Source of the DNA: CAYQOX01 sp964419335
GTDB taxonomy: Bacteria; Hinthialibacterota; Hinthialibacteria; Hinthialibacterales; Hinthialibacteraceae
Assembly: GCA_964419335.1 (NCBI GenBank)
Contig: CAYQOX010000071.1
Location: forward strand, 1-17,636
Direction of reading: 5' to 3'
DNA length: 17,636 nt
Every line of letters starts with the position of its first letter. Position 1 is the first letter of the stretch. The translations under genes were made by a program, and so were the position numbers. Below the pieces are notes generated by a model. It saw only the letters and a program-made list of their open reading frames with translations. It did no database searches and had not been told where the DNA came from. This document shows, in pieces, positions 1-7,352 of this stretch.

Positions 1-2
1 CT

Positions 3-167
3 ACGCTTCGATTTCTTTCCAGAAATCTCCGCTTTGAGCCCACCCTACCTGGCTTGAAGGTGTCAAAACGCACTGTACAAAATTGGCGTCTTACCGGAAA
101 TGGACCTGCTGCTGGCACCGTTTGGAAATTGACCCAGGGCAACGTTTGGTTTTTGACCCACCCTTGA
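3..167 (+). pseudogene. Partial reading frame with helix-turn-helix-like stretch, runs in from left edge
   Basis: This frame is open from the left edge of the window to a TGA at 165-167, 54 codons, with no start codon in view. Residues 17-35 (nt 51-107) read GLKVSKRTVQNWRLTGNGP, which resembles the recognition-helix part of HTH_17/excisionase-type DNA-binding domains (pattern L-x-VS-x-RTVxxWRxxGxGP). The residues before it do not look like the first helix of such a domain. The residues after it repeat (VWKLTQG, then VWFLTHP) because the underlying DNA carries direct repeats. It may be a decayed or truncated small DNA-binding protein, or a chance reading through the end of an insertion sequence. 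Function not assigned. Confidence 0.25.
33..164. repeat. Spaced direct repeats, possibly an IS21-like element end
   Basis: TTTGG-AAA-TTGACCCA (121-136) is repeated 24 bp later as TTTGG-TTT-TTGACCCA (145-160). A third relative, TTTGAGCCCACCCT (33-46), matches TTTGACCCACCCT (152-164) apart from one extra base. IS21-family elements carry several such spaced repeats inside each end, thought to bind the transposase, and tgaccc-type words are common there. No IstA or IstB coding sequence is visible, so this is at most the edge or a remnant of an element. A different repeat origin is possible. Confidence 0.3.
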
Positions 168-469
168 GCCTATTTTGATCGTAAATTTGTCGAGATTCCA
201 GGTTTGGATAAATTGATACTTTCTAACACGCTCATTCATCAATATATGTAAGAAGGCAAAATTGTAATCAATACACCGGATGAATATCCTTTGGATGTCA
301 GTTGCTTTTTGAACAAGTATTAGGTACACCTTATGAAAATCCTAGTAATTTCCAAGGACAAACCAATCCAACAGGTAAAATCTAAGTACTCCAATTAATA
401 TTTTTAATATAAAGTGAAGTAGTGACCCCCCTCCAGTAATCCACACAATCCCCCCACCTTCTTCACAAT
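168..469. other. Noncoding stretch, no gene seen
   Basis: About 300 bp with no convincing coding frame. All six frames are broken by stops or lack a ribosome site. One frame (284-373) gives an unrecognisable open run ending in TAA. A 22-codon ATG frame near 334 has no supporting features. The base composition is AT-rich compared with the GC-rich gene that follows. It may be decayed sequence connected with the putative mobile-element end on its left. Confidence 0.5.
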
Positions 470-498
470 GCGACAAGCTCCAGCTTTCCTGTTATAAT
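470..498 (+). promoter_or_regulatory. Putative sigma-70 promoter for the YfhO-like gene
   Basis: A perfect TATAAT (493-498) lies 17 bp after GCGACA (470-475), which keeps the last four bases of TTGACA. The predicted transcript would start near 505 and leave a leader of about 44 nt before the ATG at 549. An AGGAG (530-534) sits 14 nt upstream of that ATG, somewhat far for a ribosome site. Confidence 0.5.
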
Positions 499-548
499 AA
501 GGCGTTTTCGTTTGCATTACATAACACACAGGAGCGCACCTCATCCCC

Positions 549-2843
549 ATGAAACGAGACCTCATCGCCATCGCCTTGATGATTCTTATCATCATCGGAT
601 TCTGCCAGGCCATCGTCTTTGACGCCCAATCCCCGAACCGCGGCGATATCCCGCTTCAATTTTATCCCTGGAAAGCCTACACCCGCGCCATGCTCTCGCA
701 AGGCGAAGTCCCTTACTGGAACCCCTACACCCACGGCGGCGCCCCCTTTCTCGCCAACATGCAATCGGCTGTTTTCTATCCCCTCGATCTCCTCCTGTTT
801 CTCTTCCCCATGGAACGCTTTTACGGCTTATCGCTCTTGCTGCATTTCCTTTTAGCCGGTGGAGGAACCTATGCTCTCGCGCGCCTGGTGGGCGTCAGCG
901 CTTTCCCGGCGCTCCTCGCGGGCCTCGCCTACAGTCTTAACGGATTCACCATGATCCACATCCCCGCCGGCAACCACCTAACCTACGCCGGCGCCGCTTG
1001 GGCGCCTTGGATGATGTTCGCCGCCGTCGGCTTCATCACCCGCCCCAGCCGCCTGTTCTGGGGTCTCTTGGCCGCCTTGATCACGTGGCTGCACTTCCTC
1101 TGCGGCCATCCCCAGATGACCTTTTATTCCATGGTCTTCAGTACCCTCCTTGGTCTCGCCCTCGGCCTTCGCCTAACCGAAAAGCGGCACTATCTAATCC
1201 CTCTCCTGCGTACCTTCGTCTTCGGCCTCTTTCTCTTATTGGGCATAGCCATGGCCGGCTTTCAGATCCTCCCCACCCTCGAGTACTTCCAACACACCAA
1301 CCGCGCGGGCACCCTCGACCTCGAACTCGCCACCGAATTTTCCTTCGCCCCCCACCGCCTCCTCACCCTGCTTTTCCCCGAATACTACGGAACCCACCTC
1401 GCCGGCAACCATTACGACGATTTCTACTTCTGGTCTTGCGCCTATGCGGGGGCCATCATTCCCGTCCTCGCCCTTACCACCTTCTTTATGAAACCCCGTG
1501 ACCGTCACCTCCTTCCCTTTGCCGCCATCGCGCTTATCGCCTTGTTCTTCGCCTGGGGACGCGGCAACCCCCTCTACGGCTGGATCATGCAACTTCCCGG
1601 CTTCGGCCATTTCCGCGCCCCTGCGAAATACCTTCCTTACTACATTGTCCCGGCGTGCCTCCTGGCCTCGATCGCCGTCGAACGTCTCAGCAGCCTAGCA
1701 TTCTTAAAACAACAAGAAACCACTCGCGTCGAATGGGCACGTGGCATCATCCCCCTCTCCGCCGTGCTTCTCATCCTCCTCGTCTATGGCACCCCGCTGT
1801 TATCCAAAGCCACCGCCATCATCCGCAGCGTCGATGACCTCGCCGACATAAACCAAATCAAGCAATTCTCCCTGATGCGCGGCGGGTTGATCCTCCTCGC
1901 CGGCTTCACCTTATATCTCCTCGCGCGAAAGATCCCCAAGGTCCCCCGTTTGGCTCTTTCTCTTTCGCTGGCGGTCTTGCTCTGCATGGATCTATTCACC
2001 TACGGCCAAGCCTACCTCAGCGCCTCTTTATCCACCGTCAGCCAAATCCGCACACAAACCTATCCCCCCGTCGAGGTAACCTCCATCAAAGAACAAGACT
2101 CCGCCAATACCCCCGGCCGCATCGTCACCCTCAAAGAGATTGATTACCCCAATCTCTTCCTCCACTGGCGTATGCCCAACATCGCGGGCTACGACCCTAT
2201 GAGCCTGCGTTCGTACAACAAACTCATCGGTCAAATGGAAAACTGGGAGGAAGGCAGCTATCACGATAACATCCAACTTGATACCACCGATCATCCCGTC
2301 TTAGATTTATTAAATGTCAAATATGTTTTCGCTATCCGCCCCCTCGACAATCCCAACCTACGTTTACGCGAGGACATCCCCGGAAACAACTTCCAAGTCT
2401 ACCAACGTCAAAGCGAACAACGCGCTTGGCTCTCCCTCGCCCCCCGTCATGGCGACGAATTCCACCGCCCAAACGATTGGTCCCCATACCACGAAGCCAA
2501 TCTCACCCACTATGCCCCCCACGAGATCGAGTTCAACCTTAATCTTGAAGACCCCGCCTGGCTGCGCATCTCCGAATGGCATTATCCCGGCTGGAAAGCC
2601 ATCCTCCACACCGGAGAAGAAGAAACCGAACTCACTCCCAACCCTTCCTCCGAAGGCTTCCGCGTTATCCCTGTCTCCCCCGAAGTCCAAAGCGTCAAGT
2701 TCTACTACGACGCGCCAAACACAGGTTGGATACTCTCCATCCTCTTCATCTTCCTATATCTCTTCCTCTGGGTAGGGTACTTTTTACTTAAAACCGACCG
2801 CATCTACCCCCTATTTTCCCGCCTCATGGGTCGTTATTATTAA
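549..2843 (+). CDS. YfhO-family polytopic membrane protein
   Basis: 764 residues, consistent with the YfhO family (large multi-pass GT-C-like membrane proteins; in Firmicutes YfhO is linked to glycosylation of teichoic acids, elsewhere the role is mostly unknown). The N-terminal hallmark is present: a hydrophobic first helix (5-24), then GDIPLQFYPW (32-41, with Asp33), PYWNPY (55-60) and GxPFxANxQxxxFYPL (63-78). About ten further hydrophobic segments follow to about residue 470. Residues about 480-730 are soluble and probably extracytoplasmic, ending in the family-typical YPGWKA element. A last helix lies at about 733-753. The start at 549 is preferred because the hydrophobic helix begins directly after it. 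The gene is strikingly GC-rich and C-ending in codon choice compared with dnaN and the 954-residue protein. An assembly gap follows within 25 bp, so its operon partners are unknown. Confidence 0.85.
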   Translation: MKRDLIAIALMILIIIGFCQAIVFDAQSPNRGDIPLQFYPWKAYTRAMLSQGEVPYWNPYTHGGAPFLANMQSAVFYPLDLLLFLFPMERFYGLSLLLHFLLAGGGTYALARLVGVSAFPALLAGLAYSLNGFTMIHIPAGNHLTYAGAAWAPWMMFAAVGFITRPSRLFWGLLAALITWLHFLCGHPQMTFYSMVFSTLLGLALGLRLTEKRHYLIPLLRTFVFGLFLLLGIAMAGFQILPTLEYFQHTNRAGTLDLELATEFSFAPHRLLTLLFPEYYGTHLAGNHYDDFYFWSCAYAGAIIPVLALTTFFMKPRDRHLLPFAAIALIALFFAWGRGNPLYGWIMQLPGFGHFRAPAKYLPYYIVPACLLASIAVERLSSLAFLKQQETTRVEWARGIIPLSAVLLILLVYGTPLLSKATAIIRSVDDLADINQIKQFSLMRGGLILLAGFTLYLLARKIPKVPRLALSLSLAVLLCMDLFTYGQAYLSASLSTVSQIRTQTYPPVEVTSIKEQDSANTPGRIVTLKEIDYPNLFLHWRMPNIAGYDPMSLRSYNKLIGQMENWEEGSYHDNIQLDTTDHPVLDLLNVKYVFAIRPLDNPNLRLREDIPGNNFQVYQRQSEQRAWLSLAPRHGDEFHRPNDWSPYHEANLTHYAPHEIEFNLNLEDPAWLRISEWHYPGWKAILHTGEEETELTPNPSSEGFRVIPVSPEVQSVKFYYDAPNTGWILSILFIFLYLFLWVGYFLLKTDRIYPLFSRLMGRYY

Positions 2844-2867
2844 TAAAGAAAAAAATCCCCATACCGT

Positions 2868-2967
2868 NNNNNNNNNNNNNNNNNNNNNNNNNNNNNNNNN
2901 NNNNNNNNNNNNNNNNNNNNNNNNNNNNNNNNNNNNNNNNNNNNNNNNNNNNNNNNNNNNNNNNNNN
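2868..2967. other. Assembly gap, 100 unknown bases
   Basis: Exactly 100 N, the conventional filler for a scaffold join of unknown length. Sequences on either side need not be adjacent in the real genome at this distance. Confidence 0.98.
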
Positions 2968-3045
2968 GCCATCCTGATTCTGACAAAAGTATCTCCCTCA
3001 AATTCAAAAGCGCATAGCACTTCGCATTCTCTTCTTTGGATTATA

Positions 3046-3054
3046 TGCTAGTAT
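3046..3054 (+). promoter_or_regulatory. Possible extended -10 element before the PduS-like gene
   Basis: TG-C-TAGTAT (3046-3054) fits an extended -10 hexamer (4 of 6 matches plus the TG) but has no good -35 partner. It would start transcripts near 3061. This short leader agrees with use of the ATG at 3088. Weak evidence. Confidence 0.2.
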
Positions 3055-3087
3055 CATCCCAACATATGATTTATGAGGCACACAACC

Positions 3088-4395
3088 ATGGAAGAAATCA
3101 CTCGGCGCTTGAAGCAAAATGGCGTTGTTGGCGCAGGTGGCGCAGGGTTTCCGACCTATGCCAAACTCAAACCCCCGATCGACACTCTCATCATCAATGG
3201 AGCGGAGTGCGAGCCCCTGTTACACAAAGACAAGGAATTACTTAAAAAGCACGGCGAGACCATACTCCAAGGCATGGCACGGATGCGCGATTTTGTTCAA
3301 GCCAAAGAAGCCGTTCTGGGAATCAAAGATAAATACACCGACACGATTAATCTGCTGACTCCTCTACTCCCCCAAGGCGTGCGGATGCATCCCCTCGGTG
3401 ACTTTTACCCCGCCGGCGACGAATTCGTCTTAGTCTACGAAGTCACCGGGAATGTAATCCCCCGAGGTGGTCTCCCTATCCACGTAGGAGCCCTCGTCAT
3501 GAACGTCGAAACCGTACTGAACTTCATGCTTGAGCGTCCCGTGACCCACAAGCATTTAACCGTAGCCGGCGCGGTAAACGATCCCAAAACCGCGCGGGTT
3601 CCTCTTGGTACCTCGTTTCAGGATGTCATCGAGGCCTGCGGGGGTGCTTCGGTACAAGATTTCGAGGTGCTTTCCGGCGGCGTGATGATGGGACGTTTGG
3701 CCACCGATCTACGTGTTCCTGTAACCAAGACCACCGGCGGCCTCATTGTCTTCCCCAGCGATCATCCACTCATTAGAAAATATTCTCGCGATGCAACTGA
3801 AATTAACCGCATTGGAAAATCCGCCTGTGACCAGTGCTCTTTCTGTACGGAACTCTGCCCTCGCTATCTCTTGGGACATCCTATCCAGCCCCATTTAGCC
3901 ATGCGATCGCTCGTTTTTAGCCAGGAACATGAATCCTTTATCCTAGGCGCTCAATTTTGTTGCGAATGCAATCTGTGCACCATGATCGCCTGCCCTGAAG
4001 ATTTAGATCCCAAGAACGTCTGTGTTATGAATAAACAAGAACTCCGAGAACATAACCTTTCTTACCCCGAGGATGTCGAGGATCGCCCTGTCCATGGTAT
4101 GTTGGAAGGACGAAGAACCCCCTTAACCCGTCTCTTCAAAAAATTGGGCTTAAACGAGTTTGTCAATAAAGGCCCCTTCGTGGATGTCAACTTTTCTCCC
4201 GAACGGGTCACACTCCCCCTAAAACAACACGTTGGCGCACCAGCAAAGCCCATTGTCCAAGAGGGAAACCGCGTAAACAAAGGTCAAATGATCGCCGAAT
4301 GCTCTGAAGAAGACTTAGGCGTATGTATTCATGCGAGCATCGACGGAACTATTAATCGCATTACAGATTCAGAAATTGAAATACAGAAGGGATAA
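3088..4395 (+). CDS. pduS: PduS-like microcompartment flavin/iron-sulfur oxidoreductase (RnfC/SLBB family)
   Basis: 435 residues from the ATG at 3088, close to the roughly 450 of PduS, the NADH-dependent cobalamin reductase of propanediol microcompartments. I prefer 3088 to the in-frame ATG at 3073 because GAGG (3075-3078) lies nine bases before it, while nothing precedes 3073. In order: a glycine-rich dinucleotide-type motif VVGAGGAGFPT (13-23), NGAECEP (38-44) as in RnfC/NuoF-type flavin sites, an SLBB-like segment (about 155-200), and two Cys motifs. The first is C247xxC250xxC253xxxC257P. The second is C291xxC294xxC297xxxxC302P, with the five-residue last step seen in PduS. A C-terminal barrel-like segment with GxxAKPIVQEGNRVNKGQ follows. 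The BMC shell gene starts 6 nt downstream. In known systems PduS docks to PduT and recycles cofactors inside the shell. Its actual substrate here is unknown, since no core enzyme is visible. Confidence 0.85.
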   Translation: MEEITRRLKQNGVVGAGGAGFPTYAKLKPPIDTLIINGAECEPLLHKDKELLKKHGETILQGMARMRDFVQAKEAVLGIKDKYTDTINLLTPLLPQGVRMHPLGDFYPAGDEFVLVYEVTGNVIPRGGLPIHVGALVMNVETVLNFMLERPVTHKHLTVAGAVNDPKTARVPLGTSFQDVIEACGGASVQDFEVLSGGVMMGRLATDLRVPVTKTTGGLIVFPSDHPLIRKYSRDATEINRIGKSACDQCSFCTELCPRYLLGHPIQPHLAMRSLVFSQEHESFILGAQFCCECNLCTMIACPEDLDPKNVCVMNKQELREHNLSYPEDVEDRPVHGMLEGRRTPLTRLFKKLGLNEFVNKGPFVDVNFSPERVTLPLKQHVGAPAKPIVQEGNRVNKGQMIAECSEEDLGVCIHASIDGTINRITDSEIEIQKG

Positions 4396-4401
4396 ACATC
4401 G

Positions 4402-4956
4402 ATGGCAAACGCGATTGGAATGATAGAACTATCCAGCATTGCGCTTGGCTATGAAGTAGAAGACGCCATGCTTAAGGCGTCTGACGTTAAGTTATTAGTA
4501 GCACGCACAATTTGCTCGGGAAAATATATTGTCATTGTAGGCGGTGAAGTGGCCGACGTCCGCAGCAGCGTAGACGCGGGAGTTAACACGGCTAGAGACA
4601 GCATCATCGATGACCTGGTCATCCCCAATGTCCATAAAGATATTTTTCCCGCTTTAACCGGCTCCGTGCCCCTAACAAAAGAAGATATGAACGCCCTTGG
4701 CATTGTGGAAACTTTTACCGTCTCCAGCATCCTCGAAGCCGCCGATGCCGCCGCCAAAGCCGCTAACGTAACCCTTTTCCGGGTTCATGTAGCCATGGCC
4801 ATCGGGGGCAAAGGATTTATGCTGCTCACCGGAGATGTCTCTGCGGTACGCGCGGCTGTCGATGCCGGCGTACAAATTGCCAAAGAACATGGCGTCCTTG
4901 TTGCCAATGTGGTCATTCCCCGCCCCAGCCAAGAACTCTTTGGTGAATATATCTAA
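4402..4956 (+). CDS. pduT: PduT-like tandem-BMC trimeric shell protein with [4Fe-4S]-binding Cys
   Basis: 184 residues, the usual size of PduT. Two BMC folds are visible. The first begins AIGMIELSSIALGYEVEDAMLKASDV (4-29) and the second GIVETFTVSSILEAADAAAKAANV (about 97-120). The conserved VxVAMAIGGKG element and the PduT-like ending VIPRPSQELF follow. Cys38 in RTICSGKY matches the position of the Salmonella PduT cysteine that holds one [4Fe-4S] cluster at the trimer pore. It therefore probably forms an electron-conducting or Fe-S-passing shell tile rather than a plain tile. AGAAGGG (4385-4391) serves as ribosome site ten bases upstream. Coupling to the upstream PduS-like gene fits the known PduS-PduT interaction. 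No hexameric or pentameric shell genes are visible nearby; they may lie beyond the assembly gap or elsewhere. Confidence 0.88.
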   Translation: MANAIGMIELSSIALGYEVEDAMLKASDVKLLVARTICSGKYIVIVGGEVADVRSSVDAGVNTARDSIIDDLVIPNVHKDIFPALTGSVPLTKEDMNALGIVETFTVSSILEAADAAAKAANVTLFRVHVAMAIGGKGFMLLTGDVSAVRAAVDAGVQIAKEHGVLVANVVIPRPSQELFGEYI

Positions 4957-4960
4957 TTAA

Positions 4961-4990
4961 TGTCTTTCTATAGACAGATTTCTTTTTCTG
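4961..4990 (+). terminator. Weak hairpin after the microcompartment pair
   Basis: TGTCT (4961-4965) pairs with AGACA (4972-4976) around a 6-nt loop and is followed by a T-rich run. The stem is short and AT-rich, so termination may be inefficient. Confidence 0.25.
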
Positions 4991-5029
4991 CGTGATTCCC
5001 CCTAGATCACCGCCTTTCTTATTCTGTAC

Positions 5030-5060
5030 ACTCTAATAGAGTTACAGATTATTTTATAGA
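5030..5060 (+). promoter_or_regulatory. Palindrome and -10-like box before the esterase gene
   Basis: ACTCTA-A-TAGAGT (5030-5042) is a perfect 13-bp palindrome. A -10-like TATAGA lies at 5055-5060, placing the palindrome where the -35 box would be. This is the layout of a repressor or activator site. No good -35 hexamer is seen, which would fit activator dependence. The ribosome site GAAAGGTG (5081-5088) is five bases before the ATG at 5094. Confidence 0.3.
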
Positions 5061-5093
5061 TACGTCTCTACAAAAAAAAAGAAAGGTGTAATC

Positions 5094-6383
5094 ATGATGA
5101 AACCTCTAGGAACCCTCACACTAACCATTGGAATGGCGGTGATGATAATGACCAACAGCCAAGCACAACAATTCGAAGCCAATTATGACGAATCCAAAGT
5201 CCCTAACTATGAACTCCCTGATCCTCTGGTTCTTTCTGACGGTACCCCTGTCGAAGATGCAGAAACATGGAAAAACAAACGCCGTCCTGAAATTCTTAAA
5301 CTCTTCGAAACTCATGTCTACGGCAAAACCCCAGAAAAAACTTGGAAACCAGCGTACAAAGTTCATACGGATATACAAGCCCTTGACGGCAAAGCCACTC
5401 GTAAGATCGTCACGATTTTCCCTACCGGTGAAACCGATGAATTCGCCTTTGATGTACTCTTCTATCTCCCTAATCATGTAGATGAACCAGCCGCGGTTTT
5501 TCTCACGAATAATTTCCGCGGCAATCATACCATCCATCCCGATCCTGAAATCCCCATCAGCGATAACAGCCGCATGATGTACAAACGCATGAATAATGGC
5601 GAAGAAGTTGATATGGAAAAAACCCGTGGTGAACGTATCTCTCGCTGGCCTGTAGAAATGATCGTCGAATCCGGCTATGGATTAGCAACAATTTTCTATG
5701 GTGATGTTGATCCCGACTTTGATGACGGCTTCCAAAATGGTATTCATCCACTCTTTTATGAAGAAGGGCAGGACAAGCCCAAACCGGATGAATGGGGTTC
5801 AATCGGCGCATGGGCATGGGGACTTAGCCGAGCGATGGATTACATCGAAAAAGATGAAGACATCGACGAAAACAAAGTCGCCGTGATGGGACACTCTCGC
5901 TTGGGCAAAACCTCACTCTGGGCAGGTGCGCAAGATCAACGCTTCTCAATTGTCATTTCAAACAGTTCAGGTTGCGGTGGAGCCGCGCTTTCCCGACGTG
6001 CCTTTGGAGAAACCGTAGGACGGATTAACTCTTCTTTTCCTCACTGGTTCTGTGATAACTTTAATAAATATAATGAGAATGAATCCGAATTGCCCGTAGA
6101 TCAGCACATGCTTATCGCCCTTATGGCTCCTCGACCGGTATATGTTGCAAGCGCAGAAGAAGACCGATGGGCAGACCCGCGCGGCGAATTTTTAGCCTGT
6201 AAACATGCTGACCCCGTCTACGAATTACTTGGACTAGAAGGTTTACCCGTAGAAGAAATGCCCGAAGTCGATCAACCGGTTCACGGCACCATTGGATACC
6301 ACATTCGCAGCGGTGGACACGACGTAAAAGAATTCGACTGGAATCAGTACATTCGCTTCGCAAATAAGCACTTTTCAGAATAA
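5094..6383 (+). CDS. Secreted CE15-type glucuronoyl esterase-like alpha/beta hydrolase
   Basis: 429 residues. A signal peptide (1-24, hydrophobic core and S-Q-A before a predicted cut at Ala24) sends it across the inner membrane. The nucleophile motif is GHSRLGK (Ser268), followed by SNSSGCGGAALSRR and RINSSFPHWFC, characteristic of bacterial CE15 enzymes often labelled acetylxylan esterase. The catalytic His is probably His409 in GGHD. CE15 enzymes split ester bonds between lignin and glucuronoxylan and can act on simpler uronate esters. The canonical glutamate about 23 residues after the serine appears to be Ser291; Asp357 in SAEEDRWADP is the likely alternative acid, as in some bacterial members. 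The start is fixed by the ribosome site five bases upstream; the second ATG is equally usable. It stands alone between the microcompartment pair and a terminator, so substrate cannot be read from context. Confidence 0.82.
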   Translation: MMKPLGTLTLTIGMAVMIMTNSQAQQFEANYDESKVPNYELPDPLVLSDGTPVEDAETWKNKRRPEILKLFETHVYGKTPEKTWKPAYKVHTDIQALDGKATRKIVTIFPTGETDEFAFDVLFYLPNHVDEPAAVFLTNNFRGNHTIHPDPEIPISDNSRMMYKRMNNGEEVDMEKTRGERISRWPVEMIVESGYGLATIFYGDVDPDFDDGFQNGIHPLFYEEGQDKPKPDEWGSIGAWAWGLSRAMDYIEKDEDIDENKVAVMGHSRLGKTSLWAGAQDQRFSIVISNSSGCGGAALSRRAFGETVGRINSSFPHWFCDNFNKYNENESELPVDQHMLIALMAPRPVYVASAEEDRWADPRGEFLACKHADPVYELLGLEGLPVEEMPEVDQPVHGTIGYHIRSGGHDVKEFDWNQYIRFANKHFSE

Positions 6384-6407
6384 GCCATCTATCCGCAAAA
6401 AAGCATT

Positions 6408-6437
6408 AAAAAAGGGGAGGTTACACTCCCCTTTTTC
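6408..6437. terminator. Bidirectional intrinsic terminator between convergent genes
   Basis: AAAAAGGGGAG (6409-6419) and CTCCCCTTTTT (6426-6436) form a perfect 11-bp stem with a 6-nt loop. The GC-rich top and flanking A and T tracts make it work in both directions. It lies 25 bp after the esterase and 19 bp before the end of the prepilin gene on the other strand. Confidence 0.9.
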
Positions 6438-6455
6438 TCCCCTATTAAACTTTTT

Positions 6456-7223
6456 CTACATAAAGTTCGTTATATCATCTTCAGCAAGTACTTCCGGATC
6501 ATTTTCCAGACGGTTTCCTTCTCTCACTCGATCTTCGTGATCAATATAATCGTCATCATCATTGTCTTTTCCATCCGTGAAAATCATAGAGCCAATCCCA
6601 CCATTGTTAGACGAAGGTACAATGGTTGAACCATCCGGACCAAAAGAAATAATCTGAAAACTCGAAGGTTTAAATGGCTTATACCGCCTATTGTCTCTTA
6701 TTTCATAGGCACAAGCCCCATCTAAATTAGCTCTTCTCGTTGTACGAAAATCGCTGCGCCCACCAGGATTATATTCATCACTACTCACGTAATAAAGCGT
6801 ATTTCCCCATGCATCAACGAACACATTCTCATCCATCTGCGCCCGCCGTGCATCCGAAGGTACCTGTCTCAAAGAACTTATGATCTGTTCTCGCCGAGTA
6901 TCTTCTTGTCGATCAGGATGCACCCACAAACTATCCCCTCTTTCAATATAACGATATTCATCGCTGTCTGGCTCATAAGGCGTACGGGCTTTTTCCGTTA
7001 AAGCAACAAACAATTTTTGGGGATTGTAACTTTCCGGATACTTCCCAAAATCATTTTCATAGGCCGTTATCGCAAAAGAAAGCCGACTTATAAGAGACTG
7101 GGTCTGGGCAATCTTGGCTCGACGCAAATGCTCCTGTACATTGGGTACCAAAATCACAGATAAAATACCTATAATGGACACCACTACCAGCAGTTCAACA
7201 AGAGAAAATCCTTTTCTATTCAT
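6456..7223 (-). CDS. Type II secretion pseudopilin / type IV prepilin-like protein
   Basis: 255 residues. The N-terminus MNRKG-FSLVELLVVVSIIGILSVILVP is a textbook class III signal. Prepilin peptidase would cut between Gly5 and Phe6 and methylate Phe6; Glu10 is the conserved +5 residue. The amphipathic helix continues (LRRAKIAQTQSLISRLSFAITAYENDFGKYPE), as in GspG/PulG-like proteins. The globular part contains DNTLYYVSS-like and SFGPDGS elements typical of such pseudopilins. The C-terminus is very acidic (DGKDNDDDDYIDHED), resembling calcium-binding aspartate loops. No other secretion or pilus gene is adjacent, so it is an orphan pseudopilin, a pattern common in Planctomycetes- and Lentisphaerae-like genomes. 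The ribosome site is a weak AGAGAAG upstream of the ATG. It is transcribed away from the proposed origin. Confidence 0.85.
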   Translation of the reverse strand: MNRKGFSLVELLVVVSIIGILSVILVPNVQEHLRRAKIAQTQSLISRLSFAITAYENDFGKYPESYNPQKLFVALTEKARTPYEPDSDEYRYIERGDSLWVHPDRQEDTRREQIISSLRQVPSDARRAQMDENVFVDAWGNTLYYVSSDEYNPGGRSDFRTTRRANLDGACAYEIRDNRRYKPFKPSSFQIISFGPDGSTIVPSSNNGGIGSMIFTDGKDNDDDDYIDHEDRVREGNRLENDPEVLAEDDITNFM

Positions 7224-7279
7224 TATTTCTTCTCTTTAATAAAATTTCGTTCTACGAATTAAATCACGATTCTACACTG

Positions 7280-7308
7280 AATATAAGGTATAGAGAAAAG
7301 AATGTCAA
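7280..7308 (-). promoter_or_regulatory. Near-consensus sigma-70 promoter for the prepilin-like gene
   Basis: Read on the - strand, a perfect TTGACA (7308-7303) is followed after exactly 17 bp by TATATT (7285-7280, 5 of 6). Transcription would start near 7273 and leave about 50 nt of leader. This is the best-formed promoter in the window. Confidence 0.7.
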
Positions 7309-7352
7309 CTTTTGGCTTCGCAGAAACGCAATATCATGCTATTCTGCTTTTT

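Noticed and set aside
63..329. 88-codon - strand frame at the left edge
   Set aside because: No ribosome site and no recognisable domain; it crosses the repeat array and looks like chance openness in a decayed region.
998..1501. 167-codon + strand frame and similar frames inside the YfhO-like gene
   Set aside because: Proline/arginine-rich shadow translation of a GC-rich gene; the main frame has family motifs from end to end.
2811..3020. - strand frame crossing the assembly gap
   Set aside because: Consists largely of unknown residues from the N run; not a supportable gene.
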